This document shows, piece by piece, positions 7,198 to 15,743 of a stretch of 32,170 nucleotides of DNA. Every line of letters starts with the position of its first letter. The stretch's first letter is position 1. This stretch comes from RGIG5952 sp045603485. Lineage in GTDB: Bacteria > Verrucomicrobiota > Kiritimatiellia > RFP12 > JAAYLN01. The notes below the pieces were generated by a model, which saw nothing but the letters and a program-made list of their open reading frames with translations, was not told the origin of the DNA and ran no database searches. The position numbers and the translations under genes were made by a program. Location: contig JAZUMF010000008.1 of assembly GCA_045603485.1 (NCBI GenBank), forward strand, positions 1 to 32,170, in the 5' to 3' direction.

Positions 7198-9366
7198 TCA
7201 ATTAGGAGTTTGTAAGCGTTCAGCCAGGGCTGTGTGGCGTTCACGGACTTCATTGTTGCGGATTGCCAAGCCTGCTGCTTTGTGGGTTCCGACGATGCAG
7301 ACAAGTTTTCTTCCACGGGTAACTGCCGTATAGAGTAAATTGCGCTGCAAAAGCTTGAAATGCTGCGTTGCCAAAACGACAATTACCGCTGGATACTCAC
7401 TTCCCTGCGATTTGTGAACTGTCGATGCGTATGCCAGGACAAGCTCATCTAGTTCGCCCAATTCGTAAATGACATGGCGGTCATCAAAATCAACTGTTAA
7501 AAAGCCTTCTTCTTGGTTGACTTCGTCAATAAAACCGACATCCCCATTGAAGACTTCTTTATCATAATTGTTTCGCATCTGCATTACCCTGTCACCTCGT
7601 CTGAAGAGGGTTGACCCTTTTTTTAGACTTGGTCCCATGGGATTTACAGCTTGCTGCAGAACGACATTCAAATTATCTGCACCAAGTTGATTTCGGCGCA
7701 TTGGAGTTAATACTTGAATATCTGATGTTGAAAAATGAAACTTCGCAGGAATACGATTAGTCATTAAATCACAAACTCGAGCAATAACCTTATCCGGCTC
7801 TGCAGTTTCTATGAAGAAAAAGTCATCGCCAGAATCTTCAAGTTGTTCGCCGTTGTTGATGTGGTGGGCATTTTTGACTATCAAGCCCCTTGTATCTTGC
7901 CGAAATATCGTATCAAGCTTGGTAAATGGAATAATCCCTGATGCAATGATATCGCGCAAAACATTTCCCGGCCCAACTGACGGTAATTGGTCTGTGTCAC
8001 CGACGAGTACTAAGGTGATACGGTCTGGCAATGCCCTGACAAGCTGATCCATCAGTTGAATATCAATCATTGATGACTCGTCCAGAATTAAGACATCTGC
8101 ATCAAGTGGATTGTTTTCGTCATGTTCAAATGAGCGTTTTTGCGGATTAAACTTGAGAAGACGATGGAGTGTTGAGGCGTCTCGGCCTGTTGACTCCGAC
8201 ATTCGCTTTGCGGCACGCCCAGTCGGCGCAGCTAGCAACACCTTGAGCTTACGAACACTAAAGATCTCAACTAGGGCTCTAATGATTGTTGTTTTGCCCA
8301 CGCCAGGGCCACCGGTTATCACAGAAATCTTACTATTGATTGCAGTTGCGACAGCTTGCCTTTGCGAACCAGCCAAAATAAGCTTCATCTTGGCTTCAGC
8401 CCATGCCAAGGCACGATTGGCATCAATTTCTGGATAGGACGGCTTTATTGACAAAATTTTCAGCAACCTTGACGCCACCGTTTTTTCTGTCAGGAAAAGT
8501 TCCCGCTGATATATGCGCCCATTGTCGCGTACAACAGCCCCCTCTCGCTCAAGCTCTTCCAAAGCTTCAGCAAGCTTTTCGACTGTAATATCAAGAATTG
8601 TTTGTGCCACAAGCAATAATTCAGGTTCCAGGCTAAAGCAATGTCCGTCATCTTGCTGTACTCGCAGACAATACAAAAGACCTTCTCTTGCGCGTTCTGG
8701 AGAATTACGGTCAACACCAAGCTTCATTGCTATTGAATCGGCAGTTAAAAATCCGAAGCCCCAAACATCACGGCACAGTCTATAGGGATTTTGCTTTACA
8801 ATGGCCACCGCTTGTGCGCCATAGGCCCGATAGATTCGCGTGGCTTGCCCCATCCCGACGCCGTGCGACTGTAGAAATATCATTACATCGCGGACGCCCT
8901 TTTGAGAATCCCACGATTTTTGAATCATTTCACGGCGTTTTCGCCCAATGCCTTCGACTTCTTCGAGCCGCTTTGACATGTGCTCAATAATGTAGAGCGT
9001 TTCGGAACCGAACTTATCAACGATTCGATTTGCGTGGACGACGCCTATGCCGCGAATTAAGCCGCCAGACAAAAATCGGCGGATTCCCTCAACGGATGTA
9101 GGGGCTATGCACTTAATCTCACTGGCTTGGAATTGCAGTCCAAAGCGTTTATCCTCAACCCACTTCCCCTTTGCTGTGAGCTCTTCGCCGACCCAAATTG
9201 CCGCACAGGTACCGACAATTGTGACATAGGAAAACTCCCTATCAAACAACTTCACCGAACAAACTACATATCCGGTCTCTTCGTTACGGAATGATATTTG
9301 CTCAACGGAACCGCTTATCTCAATTATTTCACCGAAAGTCGGCTTTTCTTGGTTATGGGAGGTCAT
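7198..9366 (-). CDS. recD2: RecD2-type ATP-dependent DNA helicase (SF1B)
   Basis: A 722-residue protein with full RecD2 layout. It has an N-terminal OB-like domain (ISGSVEQISFRNEETGYVV, residues 17-35) and helix-hairpin-helix stretches at about 90-215. Walker A is TGGPGVGKTT (351-360), Walker B-like LILDESSMID is at 426-435, motif III is GDTDQLPSVGPG (456-467), and C-terminal motifs TVHKSQGSEYP and YTAVTRGR complete it. RecD2 is a 5'-3' helicase found in bacteria without a linked RecBC and is implicated in repair and fork maintenance. It starts 1 nt after the stop of the ABC permease gene and lacks a strong ribosome site, so translation is probably coupled. No recB or recC is present here. 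Confidence 0.95.
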   Translation of the reverse strand: MTSHNQEKPTFGEIIEISGSVEQISFRNEETGYVVCSVKLFDREFSYVTIVGTCAAIWVGEELTAKGKWVEDKRFGLQFQASEIKCIAPTSVEGIRRFLSGGLIRGIGVVHANRIVDKFGSETLYIIEHMSKRLEEVEGIGRKRREMIQKSWDSQKGVRDVMIFLQSHGVGMGQATRIYRAYGAQAVAIVKQNPYRLCRDVWGFGFLTADSIAMKLGVDRNSPERAREGLLYCLRVQQDDGHCFSLEPELLLVAQTILDITVEKLAEALEELEREGAVVRDNGRIYQRELFLTEKTVASRLLKILSIKPSYPEIDANRALAWAEAKMKLILAGSQRQAVATAINSKISVITGGPGVGKTTIIRALVEIFSVRKLKVLLAAPTGRAAKRMSESTGRDASTLHRLLKFNPQKRSFEHDENNPLDADVLILDESSMIDIQLMDQLVRALPDRITLVLVGDTDQLPSVGPGNVLRDIIASGIIPFTKLDTIFRQDTRGLIVKNAHHINNGEQLEDSGDDFFFIETAEPDKVIARVCDLMTNRIPAKFHFSTSDIQVLTPMRRNQLGADNLNVVLQQAVNPMGPSLKKGSTLFRRGDRVMQMRNNYDKEVFNGDVGFIDEVNQEEGFLTVDFDDRHVIYELGELDELVLAYASTVHKSQGSEYPAVIVVLATQHFKLLQRNLLYTAVTRGRKLVCIVGTHKAAGLAIRNNEVRERHTALAERLQTPN

Positions 9367-9367
9367 T

Positions 9368-10300
9368 CTATGAGTGCGAACGGCGATATTGCAACAAGAC
9401 CGCCATAATGATAATGAGGCCTTTGACAGTGCCTTGCAGATTTGCCGAAATGCTCCAAAGGTCTAATACATTAGCAATTATACCTAGAATCAAGACGCCA
9501 GCCAATGTTCCCCAAATTGAGGCGCGACCGCCGGTCATTGGCGTTCCACCGATGATAACCGTTGCGATTGCGTCAAGCTCATAGGCATTGCCGGCCCCTG
9601 TCGAGCTTATTGACTGAAGGCGGCTCGCTAAAAGAATTGATGCTATACCGCACAAGAGCCCGACCAAAAGATAGCTTCCAAAACGGACAAATTTCACATT
9701 TACGGCAGCATATACTGCCGCCTTTTCATTAGCACCTATTGCGGAAATTCTCCAGCCAAATTTGGTAAATCGAAGAACAACAAAGAGAATTGCGGCAACT
9801 GCAACTAAAACAACAAGTGGAAGAGCTCCGCCCAAGGCGCGAGATATTCCATTCAAAACAACATTCGAAGACTGCACCAGACCTGCATCTGCGCGATAGA
9901 CCGCTATAGATCTAAAGATTGAAAAGGTACCTAGCGTTGCGATAAATGGTGGTATCTTGCCATAATTTACCAATGCTCCATTGATGGCGCCACCGCACAA
10001 GCCCGTCAAGATAGCGACGCCGGCCATCACTAAAAAAGCGCAGTTTGGTGCCATCTCAGGCGGCAATGCATTCATTGCTTGAAGCCCAAAGACACCTGAG
10101 AGAGCCAACAGAGAGCCAACAGACAAATCAATGCCACCACCCGCAATTACGATAGTCATTCCAAGAGCAAGCAGTCCGCTATATGAGACCTGCCTTGCGA
10201 TATTCATCAAATTATGCGGATTTCTGAAATCCGGACTTACAATTGCACAAATAGCGGCAAGCGCAAACAATGTAATGAATGGTGCAAGATTTTTTTTCAT
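9368..10300 (-). CDS. RbsC-type ABC sugar transporter permease (orphan)
   Basis: A 310-residue, highly hydrophobic protein of the branched-chain/ribose permease family. The signature region GLLALGMTIVIAGGGIDLSVG is followed by about eight to ten membrane segments, including the conserved NGALVNYGKIPPFIATLGT, FGWRISAIGANEKAA and YELDAIATVIIGG blocks. It would form the membrane channel of a monosaccharide ABC importer. The ATG at 10300 is chosen because it lies just after the stop of the kinase-like gene; in-frame TTG and GTG codons further upstream overlap that gene. No ribosome site is strong. Unusually, no ATPase or substrate-binding protein gene is adjacent: the neighbours are a nucleotide-kinase-like gene and recD2. 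Confidence 0.9.
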   Translation of the reverse strand: MKKNLAPFITLFALAAICAIVSPDFRNPHNLMNIARQVSYSGLLALGMTIVIAGGGIDLSVGSLLALSGVFGLQAMNALPPEMAPNCAFLVMAGVAILTGLCGGAINGALVNYGKIPPFIATLGTFSIFRSIAVYRADAGLVQSSNVVLNGISRALGGALPLVVLVAVAAILFVVLRFTKFGWRISAIGANEKAAVYAAVNVKFVRFGSYLLVGLLCGIASILLASRLQSISSTGAGNAYELDAIATVIIGGTPMTGGRASIWGTLAGVLILGIIANVLDLWSISANLQGTVKGLIIIMAVLLQYRRSHS

Positions 10301-10322
10301 GGCTGTGCTAATTAAAAACTGA

Positions 10323-10937
10323 CTACAAATCACCAAGCTTAGCCTTGGCAAAGGAAATAATCATATCGACCAAAAAGTCATCTGAATGTAAATCTGTGCG
10401 CAACGACAAATCATAAGACTCGGCCGCGCCCCATGTCTTTCCCGTGTAGAAGGAATAGTACTGAGCGCGAGTTTTATCGGCCCGCGTAATAACAGAATTG
10501 ACCTTGGATTCCATCTCCGGATGTTCCTTTAAAAAACGAGCGATGCGACATTCCATCGGCGCGTGAAAAAAGACACTGACGAGATTTTTGTGGTCGCGAA
10601 GAATATAGTCGGCACAACGCCCGACAATAACAGCGCCACCCTTTTTGGCTACGCTGCGAATAAAATCAAATTGCGCATTAGAGGTCTTCTGCCCTAAAGA
10701 TTCGGAGATAATCGGAAAGGTGTCAAACCAATAGGAATGCCAAATACATTCAGGTGATTTTTCATCAAATCGCTCAACTGCTTCCGGATGTAAGCCGCTT
10801 TGCTCTGCCGCGTGAGAAATCAAATCCCCGTCATAATAGGGAATTTCCAACTTTTTAGCCAACTCATAACCCAATTCGCGCCCTCCGCTGGCAAATTGGC
10901 GACCAATAGCAAAAACCATATTCCTGACATCGTTCAT
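10323..10937 (-). CDS. Cytidylate-kinase-like family protein
   Basis: A 204-residue P-loop kinase relative with the family opening FAIGRQFASGGRELGYELA (residues 9-27), YYDGDLI shortly after, and IVGRCADYIL in the middle. This family resembles CMP kinase but is distinct from the housekeeping Cmk; its substrate is not established in general. AAAGGA precedes the ATG at suitable spacing, and a good promoter lies upstream. It is the first gene of the run with the ABC permease and RecD2. The phosphate-loop is the GRxxxSGGRE type, not GxxGxGKS. A metabolic link to the permease is possible but unproven. Confidence 0.85.
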   Translation of the reverse strand: MNDVRNMVFAIGRQFASGGRELGYELAKKLEIPYYDGDLISHAAEQSGLHPEAVERFDEKSPECIWHSYWFDTFPIISESLGQKTSNAQFDFIRSVAKKGGAVIVGRCADYILRDHKNLVSVFFHAPMECRIARFLKEHPEMESKVNSVITRADKTRAQYYSFYTGKTWGAAESYDLSLRTDLHSDDFLVDMIISFAKAKLGDL

Positions 10938-10960
10938 GGCTCATTCCTTTCTTGCCGTGA

Positions 10961-10989
10961 ATTGTACAAAAAAAAGCCATTCTTGGCAA
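10961..10989 (-). promoter_or_regulatory. Candidate promoter of the kinase-permease-recD2 run
   Basis: On the minus strand TTGCCA (10989-10984) and TACAAT (10966-10961) are 17 bp apart, about 24 bp upstream of the ATG at 10937. A good consensus match. Confidence 0.6.
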
Positions 10990-11040
10990 CCTATTTTTAT
11001 AAATTAGACAAAGCTTCCAGCCGTCAAAGAGCAATAACGA

Positions 11041-11070
11041 CTGGAATTTTTACCCATATTGTGATACTAT
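11041..11070 (+). promoter_or_regulatory. Weak candidate promoter for the ACT-domain gene
   Basis: An extended -10 element TGATACTAT (TACTAT at 11065-11070) has a poor -35 (CTGGAA, 11041-11046) 18 bp upstream. The transcript would start about 60 nt before the ATG at 11134. Confidence 0.35.
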
Positions 11071-11133
11071 ACATAAAGGTAGGTAAAGAAATTATCTGCC
11101 ATTTTACAACAACATCATCAGGAGCGCTCACCT

Positions 11134-11568
11134 ATGACAATAAAGCAAATCTCCCTTTTCCTAGAGAACAAACCCGGTCATCTCGGCTCCATTTGCAAAA
11201 CACTTACCGAAGCTAAAATCAACATAGTCACCCTTTCGCTTGCCGACACCCAGCAATTTGGCATTGTTCGGATGATCGTCAACGATTGGGAAAAGGCACG
11301 CGACATTCTCTCCGAAGCCGGCTTTGTTGTCAATGTTCGCGATGTCCTTGCTGTTGCGGTCAGAGATGAGCCTGGCGGTATGGAAGAGCTCCTCAATATC
11401 ATTGGCAATGCCGAAGTCAACATTGAGTATATGTATGCCTTTGCATCCCATATTGGCAAAGAAGCCGTATTGGTATTTCGCTTCGACAACCCCGAAAAGG
11501 CAGAAAAAGCCTTGGAAGCCGCAGGACGCAAGGTTCTCGATCCAAGCGCCATATTCAGCCTCAACTAA
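11134..11568 (+). CDS. Double ACT-domain protein
   Basis: A 144-residue protein made of two ACT domains in tandem: the first at about 3-70 (IKQISLFLENKPGHLGSICK) and the second at about 72-142 (VLAVAVRDEPGGMEELLNII). Each has the ACT turn, a Pro-Gly-x-(hydrophobic) sequence (NKPGHL, DEPGGM), where small ligands such as amino acids bind. There is no catalytic domain, so a regulatory or ligand-sensing role is likely. An AGGAG ribosome site lies upstream. The gene ends 15 nt before the RACo-like gene and is probably co-transcribed with it. Similar stand-alone double-ACT proteins often accompany acyl-CoA ligase genes, but none is seen here. Confidence 0.88.
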   Translation: MTIKQISLFLENKPGHLGSICKTLTEAKINIVTLSLADTQQFGIVRMIVNDWEKARDILSEAGFVVNVRDVLAVAVRDEPGGMEELLNIIGNAEVNIEYMYAFASHIGKEAVLVFRFDNPEKAEKALEAAGRKVLDPSAIFSLN

Positions 11569-11583
11569 TTTCAAAGGTGCTGC

Positions 11584-13074
11584 GTGAATTGGCAGCAAAT
11601 CAAAGTCACCAATGACGCTACAGGCTGCAACCTGTTGACCTGGCTTCGCTCAATTGGCGCACCGATTGTTTCAGAATGTGGCGGACATGGTTCTTGCGGC
11701 AAATGTGAGGTAAAGGTTCTGTCAGGAGCCTTTTCGACACCGTCCGGCATTGCAACAGGCGGTGCTGTCATCTTGGCCTGTCAGGCAAAGCTATCAGGCG
11801 ATGAGGGTGAAATTGCTATTCTTCACCCACGCGAAACTGCTTCTACATTAACCTTAAGTGACACAGCATCTGTCAACGCACAGAACATCGACCTCTCCAT
11901 AGCCCTCGATATCGGCACAACGACCCTAGAAGCCTCTGCTATTGATGCTGCAACCGATAAACGCTGCGCCAAGGCGACGGCGCTAAATCCGCAAGCGACC
12001 TTTGGTGCCGATGTCATTAGCCGCATATCCGCCGCGGACAATGGCGACCTCCAAAATTTGACAGCCATAGTTAGAAGTGCCGCAAAAGAACTCATTGACA
12101 GGCTTCTCGAAGAGTTAAAATATGACCATAGCCCATCAAAAATAATCATTGTCGGCAACCCAGCAATGACGCATATCTTTTGCGGAATATCGCCATCGAC
12201 ATTAGGTAAATACCCATTCACTCCGGTCTTCACCGATGCAAGAAAGGAATCCGGCGAAATACTTGGGTATAATTCGACCGAAATTATTCTCCCGCCGCTT
12301 GCATCGGCATTTATCGGAAGCGACATAACCACAGGCGCAGTCTGCCTAAAGTTATGTGCAAGCCCCCATCCCGCATTAATGGTCGACTTAGGGACAAATG
12401 GCGAAATAGTTCTCTGGACCGGTAAAAAACTCCTCACAACTACAGCCGCGGCAGGACCGGCCCTTGAAGGCGCAACAATATCCTGCGGCATAGGTGGCGT
12501 AAAAGGGGCAATATATAAACTAGACTATAATTCAAACGGTGAAGTCATCTACAAAACGATTGGAGACGCCAAGCCAGTCGGCGTTTGCGGAAGCGGACTT
12601 GTTGAAATCATAGCCCACTTGATGAAAACCAAAGAAATTGACGAAACAGGCCTCCTTCTTAACGGCGATGACTACAAAATAACCGATAACATATCGCTTA
12701 CGCAAAAGGACATTCGTGATTTTCAATTAGCGAAGGCGGCAATAAGGGCGGCAATAGAGCTGATTCTTAAAGAAGCGAATCTTAAAGTGGAAGAGCTAAA
12801 GCACATCTATCTTGCTGGAGGCTTAGGATCAAGCGTCTCACCTGAATCGGCAATCAAAGTTGGCCTTATACCGCATCAGGCATCGCAGATAGCCACCCAA
12901 AAAGGCAACACCGCCCTGCTTGGTGCGGAGCAGATTATCATAAACCCCAAACTCCTTGATACCGTTGATAATATAGCCAAACGATGCATTAACTTAAATC
13001 TGAATGACATCCCCGCATTTACAACCGAACTCATGAAGCAGATGTGGCTTGAAAATAAAGACTCTTTTTGTTAA
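11584..13074 (+). CDS. RACo-type corrinoid-protein reductive activator (2Fe-2S ferredoxin + ASKHA ATPase)
   Basis: A 496-residue protein. The N-terminal ferredoxin domain has Cys32, Cys38, Cys41 (SECGGHGSCGKC) and Cys66, matching a plant-type 2Fe-2S site. From about residue 100, an ASKHA-fold ATPase begins with LDIGTTTLEA and continues with IVGNPAMTHI, VDLGTNGEIVLW, GPALEGATISCGIG and LAGGLGSSVSPESA. Known relatives (RACo, RamA-like, DUF4445) use ATP to drive one-electron reduction of inactive Co(II) corrinoid in methyltransferases to Co(I). The start is GTG with an AAAGGTG ribosome site. No corrinoid protein or methyltransferase gene is in this window, so the partner must lie elsewhere. The upstream ACT protein may regulate it. 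Confidence 0.87.
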   Translation: MNWQQIKVTNDATGCNLLTWLRSIGAPIVSECGGHGSCGKCEVKVLSGAFSTPSGIATGGAVILACQAKLSGDEGEIAILHPRETASTLTLSDTASVNAQNIDLSIALDIGTTTLEASAIDAATDKRCAKATALNPQATFGADVISRISAADNGDLQNLTAIVRSAAKELIDRLLEELKYDHSPSKIIIVGNPAMTHIFCGISPSTLGKYPFTPVFTDARKESGEILGYNSTEIILPPLASAFIGSDITTGAVCLKLCASPHPALMVDLGTNGEIVLWTGKKLLTTTAAAGPALEGATISCGIGGVKGAIYKLDYNSNGEVIYKTIGDAKPVGVCGSGLVEIIAHLMKTKEIDETGLLLNGDDYKITDNISLTQKDIRDFQLAKAAIRAAIELILKEANLKVEELKHIYLAGGLGSSVSPESAIKVGLIPHQASQIATQKGNTALLGAEQIIINPKLLDTVDNIAKRCINLNLNDIPAFTTELMKQMWLENKDSFC

Positions 13075-13077
13075 ATT
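13049..13077 (+). promoter_or_regulatory. Weak candidate promoter for fucI
   Basis: TTGAAA (13049-13054) and TAAATT (13072-13077) with 17-bp spacing lie over the end of the RACo-like gene. Just downstream, TGTAC and GTACA (about 13078-13101) form a small inverted repeat that could be an operator. Both are suggestions from pattern only. Confidence 0.3.
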
Positions 13078-13129
13078 TGTACTATGCTGTATTCGTACAG
13101 ACATAAAAACACTCACAAGGAATAAAATC

Positions 13130-14914
13130 ATGGCACAGACAATATGGGATTCTTTCCCCTTCCCAAAGGTCGGTATTCGTCCAATCATTGACGGCAGGCG
13201 TCGCGGCGTTCGCGAGTCACTTGAAGTCCAAACGATGAAGATGGCGCAAACCGCGGCAGACCTTATCTCCTCATCACTTTCTTATCCTGATGGCACGCCT
13301 GTTCAGTGCGTTATTGCCGACACAACAATCGGCGGAGTCTATGAAGCACAGCGCTGTGCTGAAAAATTCGCTCGCGAGGGCGTTGGCGTAAGCCTATCCG
13401 TCACTCCATGCTGGTGCTATGGCACAGAAACAATGGATGCCGATCCTTCAATGCCAAAAGCCGTTTGGGGCTTCAATGGCACAGAGCGTCCCGGAGCCGT
13501 ATATCTTGCAGCCATGCTTGCAGGCTATGCTCAACGCGGAATGCCCGCCTACGGCATCTATGGCCACGAAGTTCAAGATGCGACCGACACATCAGTCCCC
13601 GATGATGTCCGCGAAAAAATTCTTCGTTTCGTCAAGGCCGGCTTAGCGGTCGCAATGATGAAGGGCAAAAGCTATCTCTCCGTCGGAACCTCATCCATGG
13701 GCATTGCCGGCTCCTTCGTAAATATCGATTTCTTCCAAGACTATCTCGGAATGCGTCCAGAAAACATGGACATCTGCGAAATCGAGCGTCGCATCGCCGA
13801 AGGCATCTACGATAAAGAGGAATACGAAAAAGCATACGCTTGGGCTCGTAAATGGTGCAAAGAGGGCAAAGACTACAACCCCGAGGCAATTCAAAAATCA
13901 CGCGAAGCCAAGGACAAGGACTGGGAATACATCGTCAAGATGGCGATCATCATGCGCGATATGATGGTTGGCAATCCCAAGCTTGCGGAAATGGGCTTCG
14001 GCGAAGAAGCCGTCGGACGCAATGCCATTGCAGCCGGCTTCCAGGGGCAGCGTCAATGGACCGACCATTGGCCAAACGGCGACTTCATGGAAGCATTCCT
14101 CAATTCAACCTTTGACTGGAATGGTCCGCGAGCACCATACATCGTTGCCACAGAAAACGACTCACTCAACGGCGTATGTATGCTCCTCATGAACCTCATC
14201 ACAAACAAAGCTTCAATGTTTGCGGATGTTCGCACATACTGGTCAAATGAAGCCGTAAAGCGCGTCACAGGCAAGGAGCTCGAAGGCATTGCCAAGGACG
14301 GCATCATTCACCTGCTCAACTCCGGCTCCTGCTGCCTTGATGCCGCCGGCGGTGCAAAGGAAAATGGTGAAAGCGTCTTCAAGAACTGGTGGAAGATGAC
14401 ACAGGAAGATATTGACGCCACGATGAACTCCACCAAGTGGGTTCCTGCCGGTGTTGAATACTTCCGTGGCGGCGGCTTCTCAAGCTCATTCCTCACCCCC
14501 GCAGGAATGCCGCTCACAATGACACGCATCTCCTATGTAAAGGGACAAGGTCCGGTACTTCAAATTGCTGAAGGCTACTCCGTCACAATCGATCCCGAGC
14601 AGCAGGAAAAACTCATGCTTCGCACCAATCCCGAATGGCCCTGCACCTGGTTCGTCCCAAGACTCACCGGCAAGGGAGCCTTCAAGGATGTATATAGCGT
14701 AATGAACAACTGGTCAGCCAACCATGGTGCTATCGCCTACGGACATATCGGTGCAGACCTAATTACACTAGCATCAATGCTCCGCATCCCTGTTGCCATG
14801 AGCAATGTCGCCGAAGAAGATGCGTTTCGTCCCCACTGCTGGGGCCTCTTCGGAGTCGATGACCCAATCGGCGCCGACTTCCGCGCATGCAAAAACTTCG
14901 GTCCTCTCTACTGA
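13130..14914 (+). CDS. fucI: L-fucose isomerase
   Basis: A 594-residue protein that lines up with E. coli FucI (about 591 residues) along its whole length: VGIRPIIDGRRRGVRES near the start, TPCWCYGTETMD, FNGTERPGAVYLAA, YGHEVQDATDTS, AAGFQGQRQWTDHWPNGD and the FRGGGFSSSFL block. The Mn ligands known in FucI are present: Glu342 (VATENDS), Asp366 (FADVRTYW) and His532 (ANHGA). It interconverts L-fucose and L-fuculose (also D-arabinose and D-ribulose) in the cytoplasm, the first step of fucose use. AAGGA precedes the ATG. No fuculokinase or fuculose-phosphate aldolase lies nearby, so the rest of the pathway is elsewhere. It may be co-transcribed with the RACo-like gene (55-nt gap). Confidence 0.96.
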   Translation: MAQTIWDSFPFPKVGIRPIIDGRRRGVRESLEVQTMKMAQTAADLISSSLSYPDGTPVQCVIADTTIGGVYEAQRCAEKFAREGVGVSLSVTPCWCYGTETMDADPSMPKAVWGFNGTERPGAVYLAAMLAGYAQRGMPAYGIYGHEVQDATDTSVPDDVREKILRFVKAGLAVAMMKGKSYLSVGTSSMGIAGSFVNIDFFQDYLGMRPENMDICEIERRIAEGIYDKEEYEKAYAWARKWCKEGKDYNPEAIQKSREAKDKDWEYIVKMAIIMRDMMVGNPKLAEMGFGEEAVGRNAIAAGFQGQRQWTDHWPNGDFMEAFLNSTFDWNGPRAPYIVATENDSLNGVCMLLMNLITNKASMFADVRTYWSNEAVKRVTGKELEGIAKDGIIHLLNSGSCCLDAAGGAKENGESVFKNWWKMTQEDIDATMNSTKWVPAGVEYFRGGGFSSSFLTPAGMPLTMTRISYVKGQGPVLQIAEGYSVTIDPEQQEKLMLRTNPEWPCTWFVPRLTGKGAFKDVYSVMNNWSANHGAIAYGHIGADLITLASMLRIPVAMSNVAEEDAFRPHCWGLFGVDDPIGADFRACKNFGPLY

Positions 14915-14940
14915 TTAAGTTGAGAAAAATACCGCAAGTC

Positions 14941-14978
14941 AAAGACGAGGCATTCAATGAATGCCTCGTCTTTTTTTT
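14941..14978 (+). terminator. Rho-independent terminator after fucI
   Basis: AAAGACGAGGCATTC (14941-14955) pairs perfectly with GAATGCCTCGTCTTT (14959-14973) around AAT, followed by a run of eight T from 14971. On the minus strand the same hairpin has only a short T-run, so it may also stop the convergent MBL-fold gene, less efficiently. Nothing else is evident in 14979-15068. Confidence 0.93.
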
Positions 14979-15068
14979 GCGGTCGCAGATGGCGTTAAGA
15001 GTAAGATTTCTTTTGTATCCCACGCCGACATACTTTAAAGCGACATACCGCCTAGTCTGAAATAGTCC

Positions 15069-15731
15069 CTACACAATCTTGACAATTCCATTTTTATTTG
15101 GAAGAATCAACGGGTCGTGAGAGATGAAAACTTGATATTTACTGGTGGAATATTTTTCCACGAAACTGCGACTGGCCTCAATATCCTTAGTCATTCCCGT
15201 CGGCAGCCGTCGCTCCAGGCATAGATTTGCATAGCAGGCATCCCCGGCGAAGACGATGGTTTTATTGGCTGTTGGCACCAGCACTATACTAGATCCTACT
15301 GTATGGCCGCCAACTTTTCGCATTGCCATGCGACCATCGAAGAGCTCGATCTCGTCATCAAAGAGCTGCACTGAATATCCATCCAGATATTTCTTTGCAA
15401 GCTCCGCTTCCTGACGCTGTATAACTACCTTTGCATTTGGAAAAGAAGCTATTGCTCCGATATGGTCTTCATGGTGATGAGAAATCAGGATATCCGTTAT
15501 GCTCTCCGTCGCAAAGCCGTTTTCTCGCATTAAATCGGCGGGGCGCATAAGATTTTTTGCGCCTTCCATTTTGAAATCATCGCAGCCGACATCTACTAGA
15601 ATCAACCGTTCATCTAACTTGATGAGGTGAAACAGTAATGAGATCGGATAAAACTTATCCTTGGCTCCGCCCTTGAATATCCAACTTTCGGGAAGGATTC
15701 CTTCTCCGTACTTGCAAGCGAAAATTTGCAT
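15069..15731 (-). CDS. Metallo-beta-lactamase-fold hydrolase
   Basis: A 220-residue protein with the HxHxDH zinc motif in ISHHHEDHIG (His85, His87, Asp89, His90), a GGHTVGSS block carrying the next His, FAGDACY with the bridging Asp, and a C-terminal SHDPL with the last His. This is the full dinuclear-zinc ligand set of the glyoxalase-II/lactonase branch. Its overall form resembles the AttM/AiiA-like lactonases, but substrate assignment from sequence alone is unsafe. No signal peptide. It is the last gene of the long minus-strand run, 12 nt after the glycosyltransferase gene. Confidence 0.87.
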   Translation of the reverse strand: MQIFACKYGEGILPESWIFKGGAKDKFYPISLLFHLIKLDERLILVDVGCDDFKMEGAKNLMRPADLMRENGFATESITDILISHHHEDHIGAIASFPNAKVVIQRQEAELAKKYLDGYSVQLFDDEIELFDGRMAMRKVGGHTVGSSIVLVPTANKTIVFAGDACYANLCLERRLPTGMTKDIEASRSFVEKYSTSKYQVFISHDPLILPNKNGIVKIV

Positions 15732-15743
15732 CTCGATCCCACT

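Noticed and set aside
11823..12491. 222-residue minus-strand frame
   Set aside because: Antisense shadow of the RACo-like gene.
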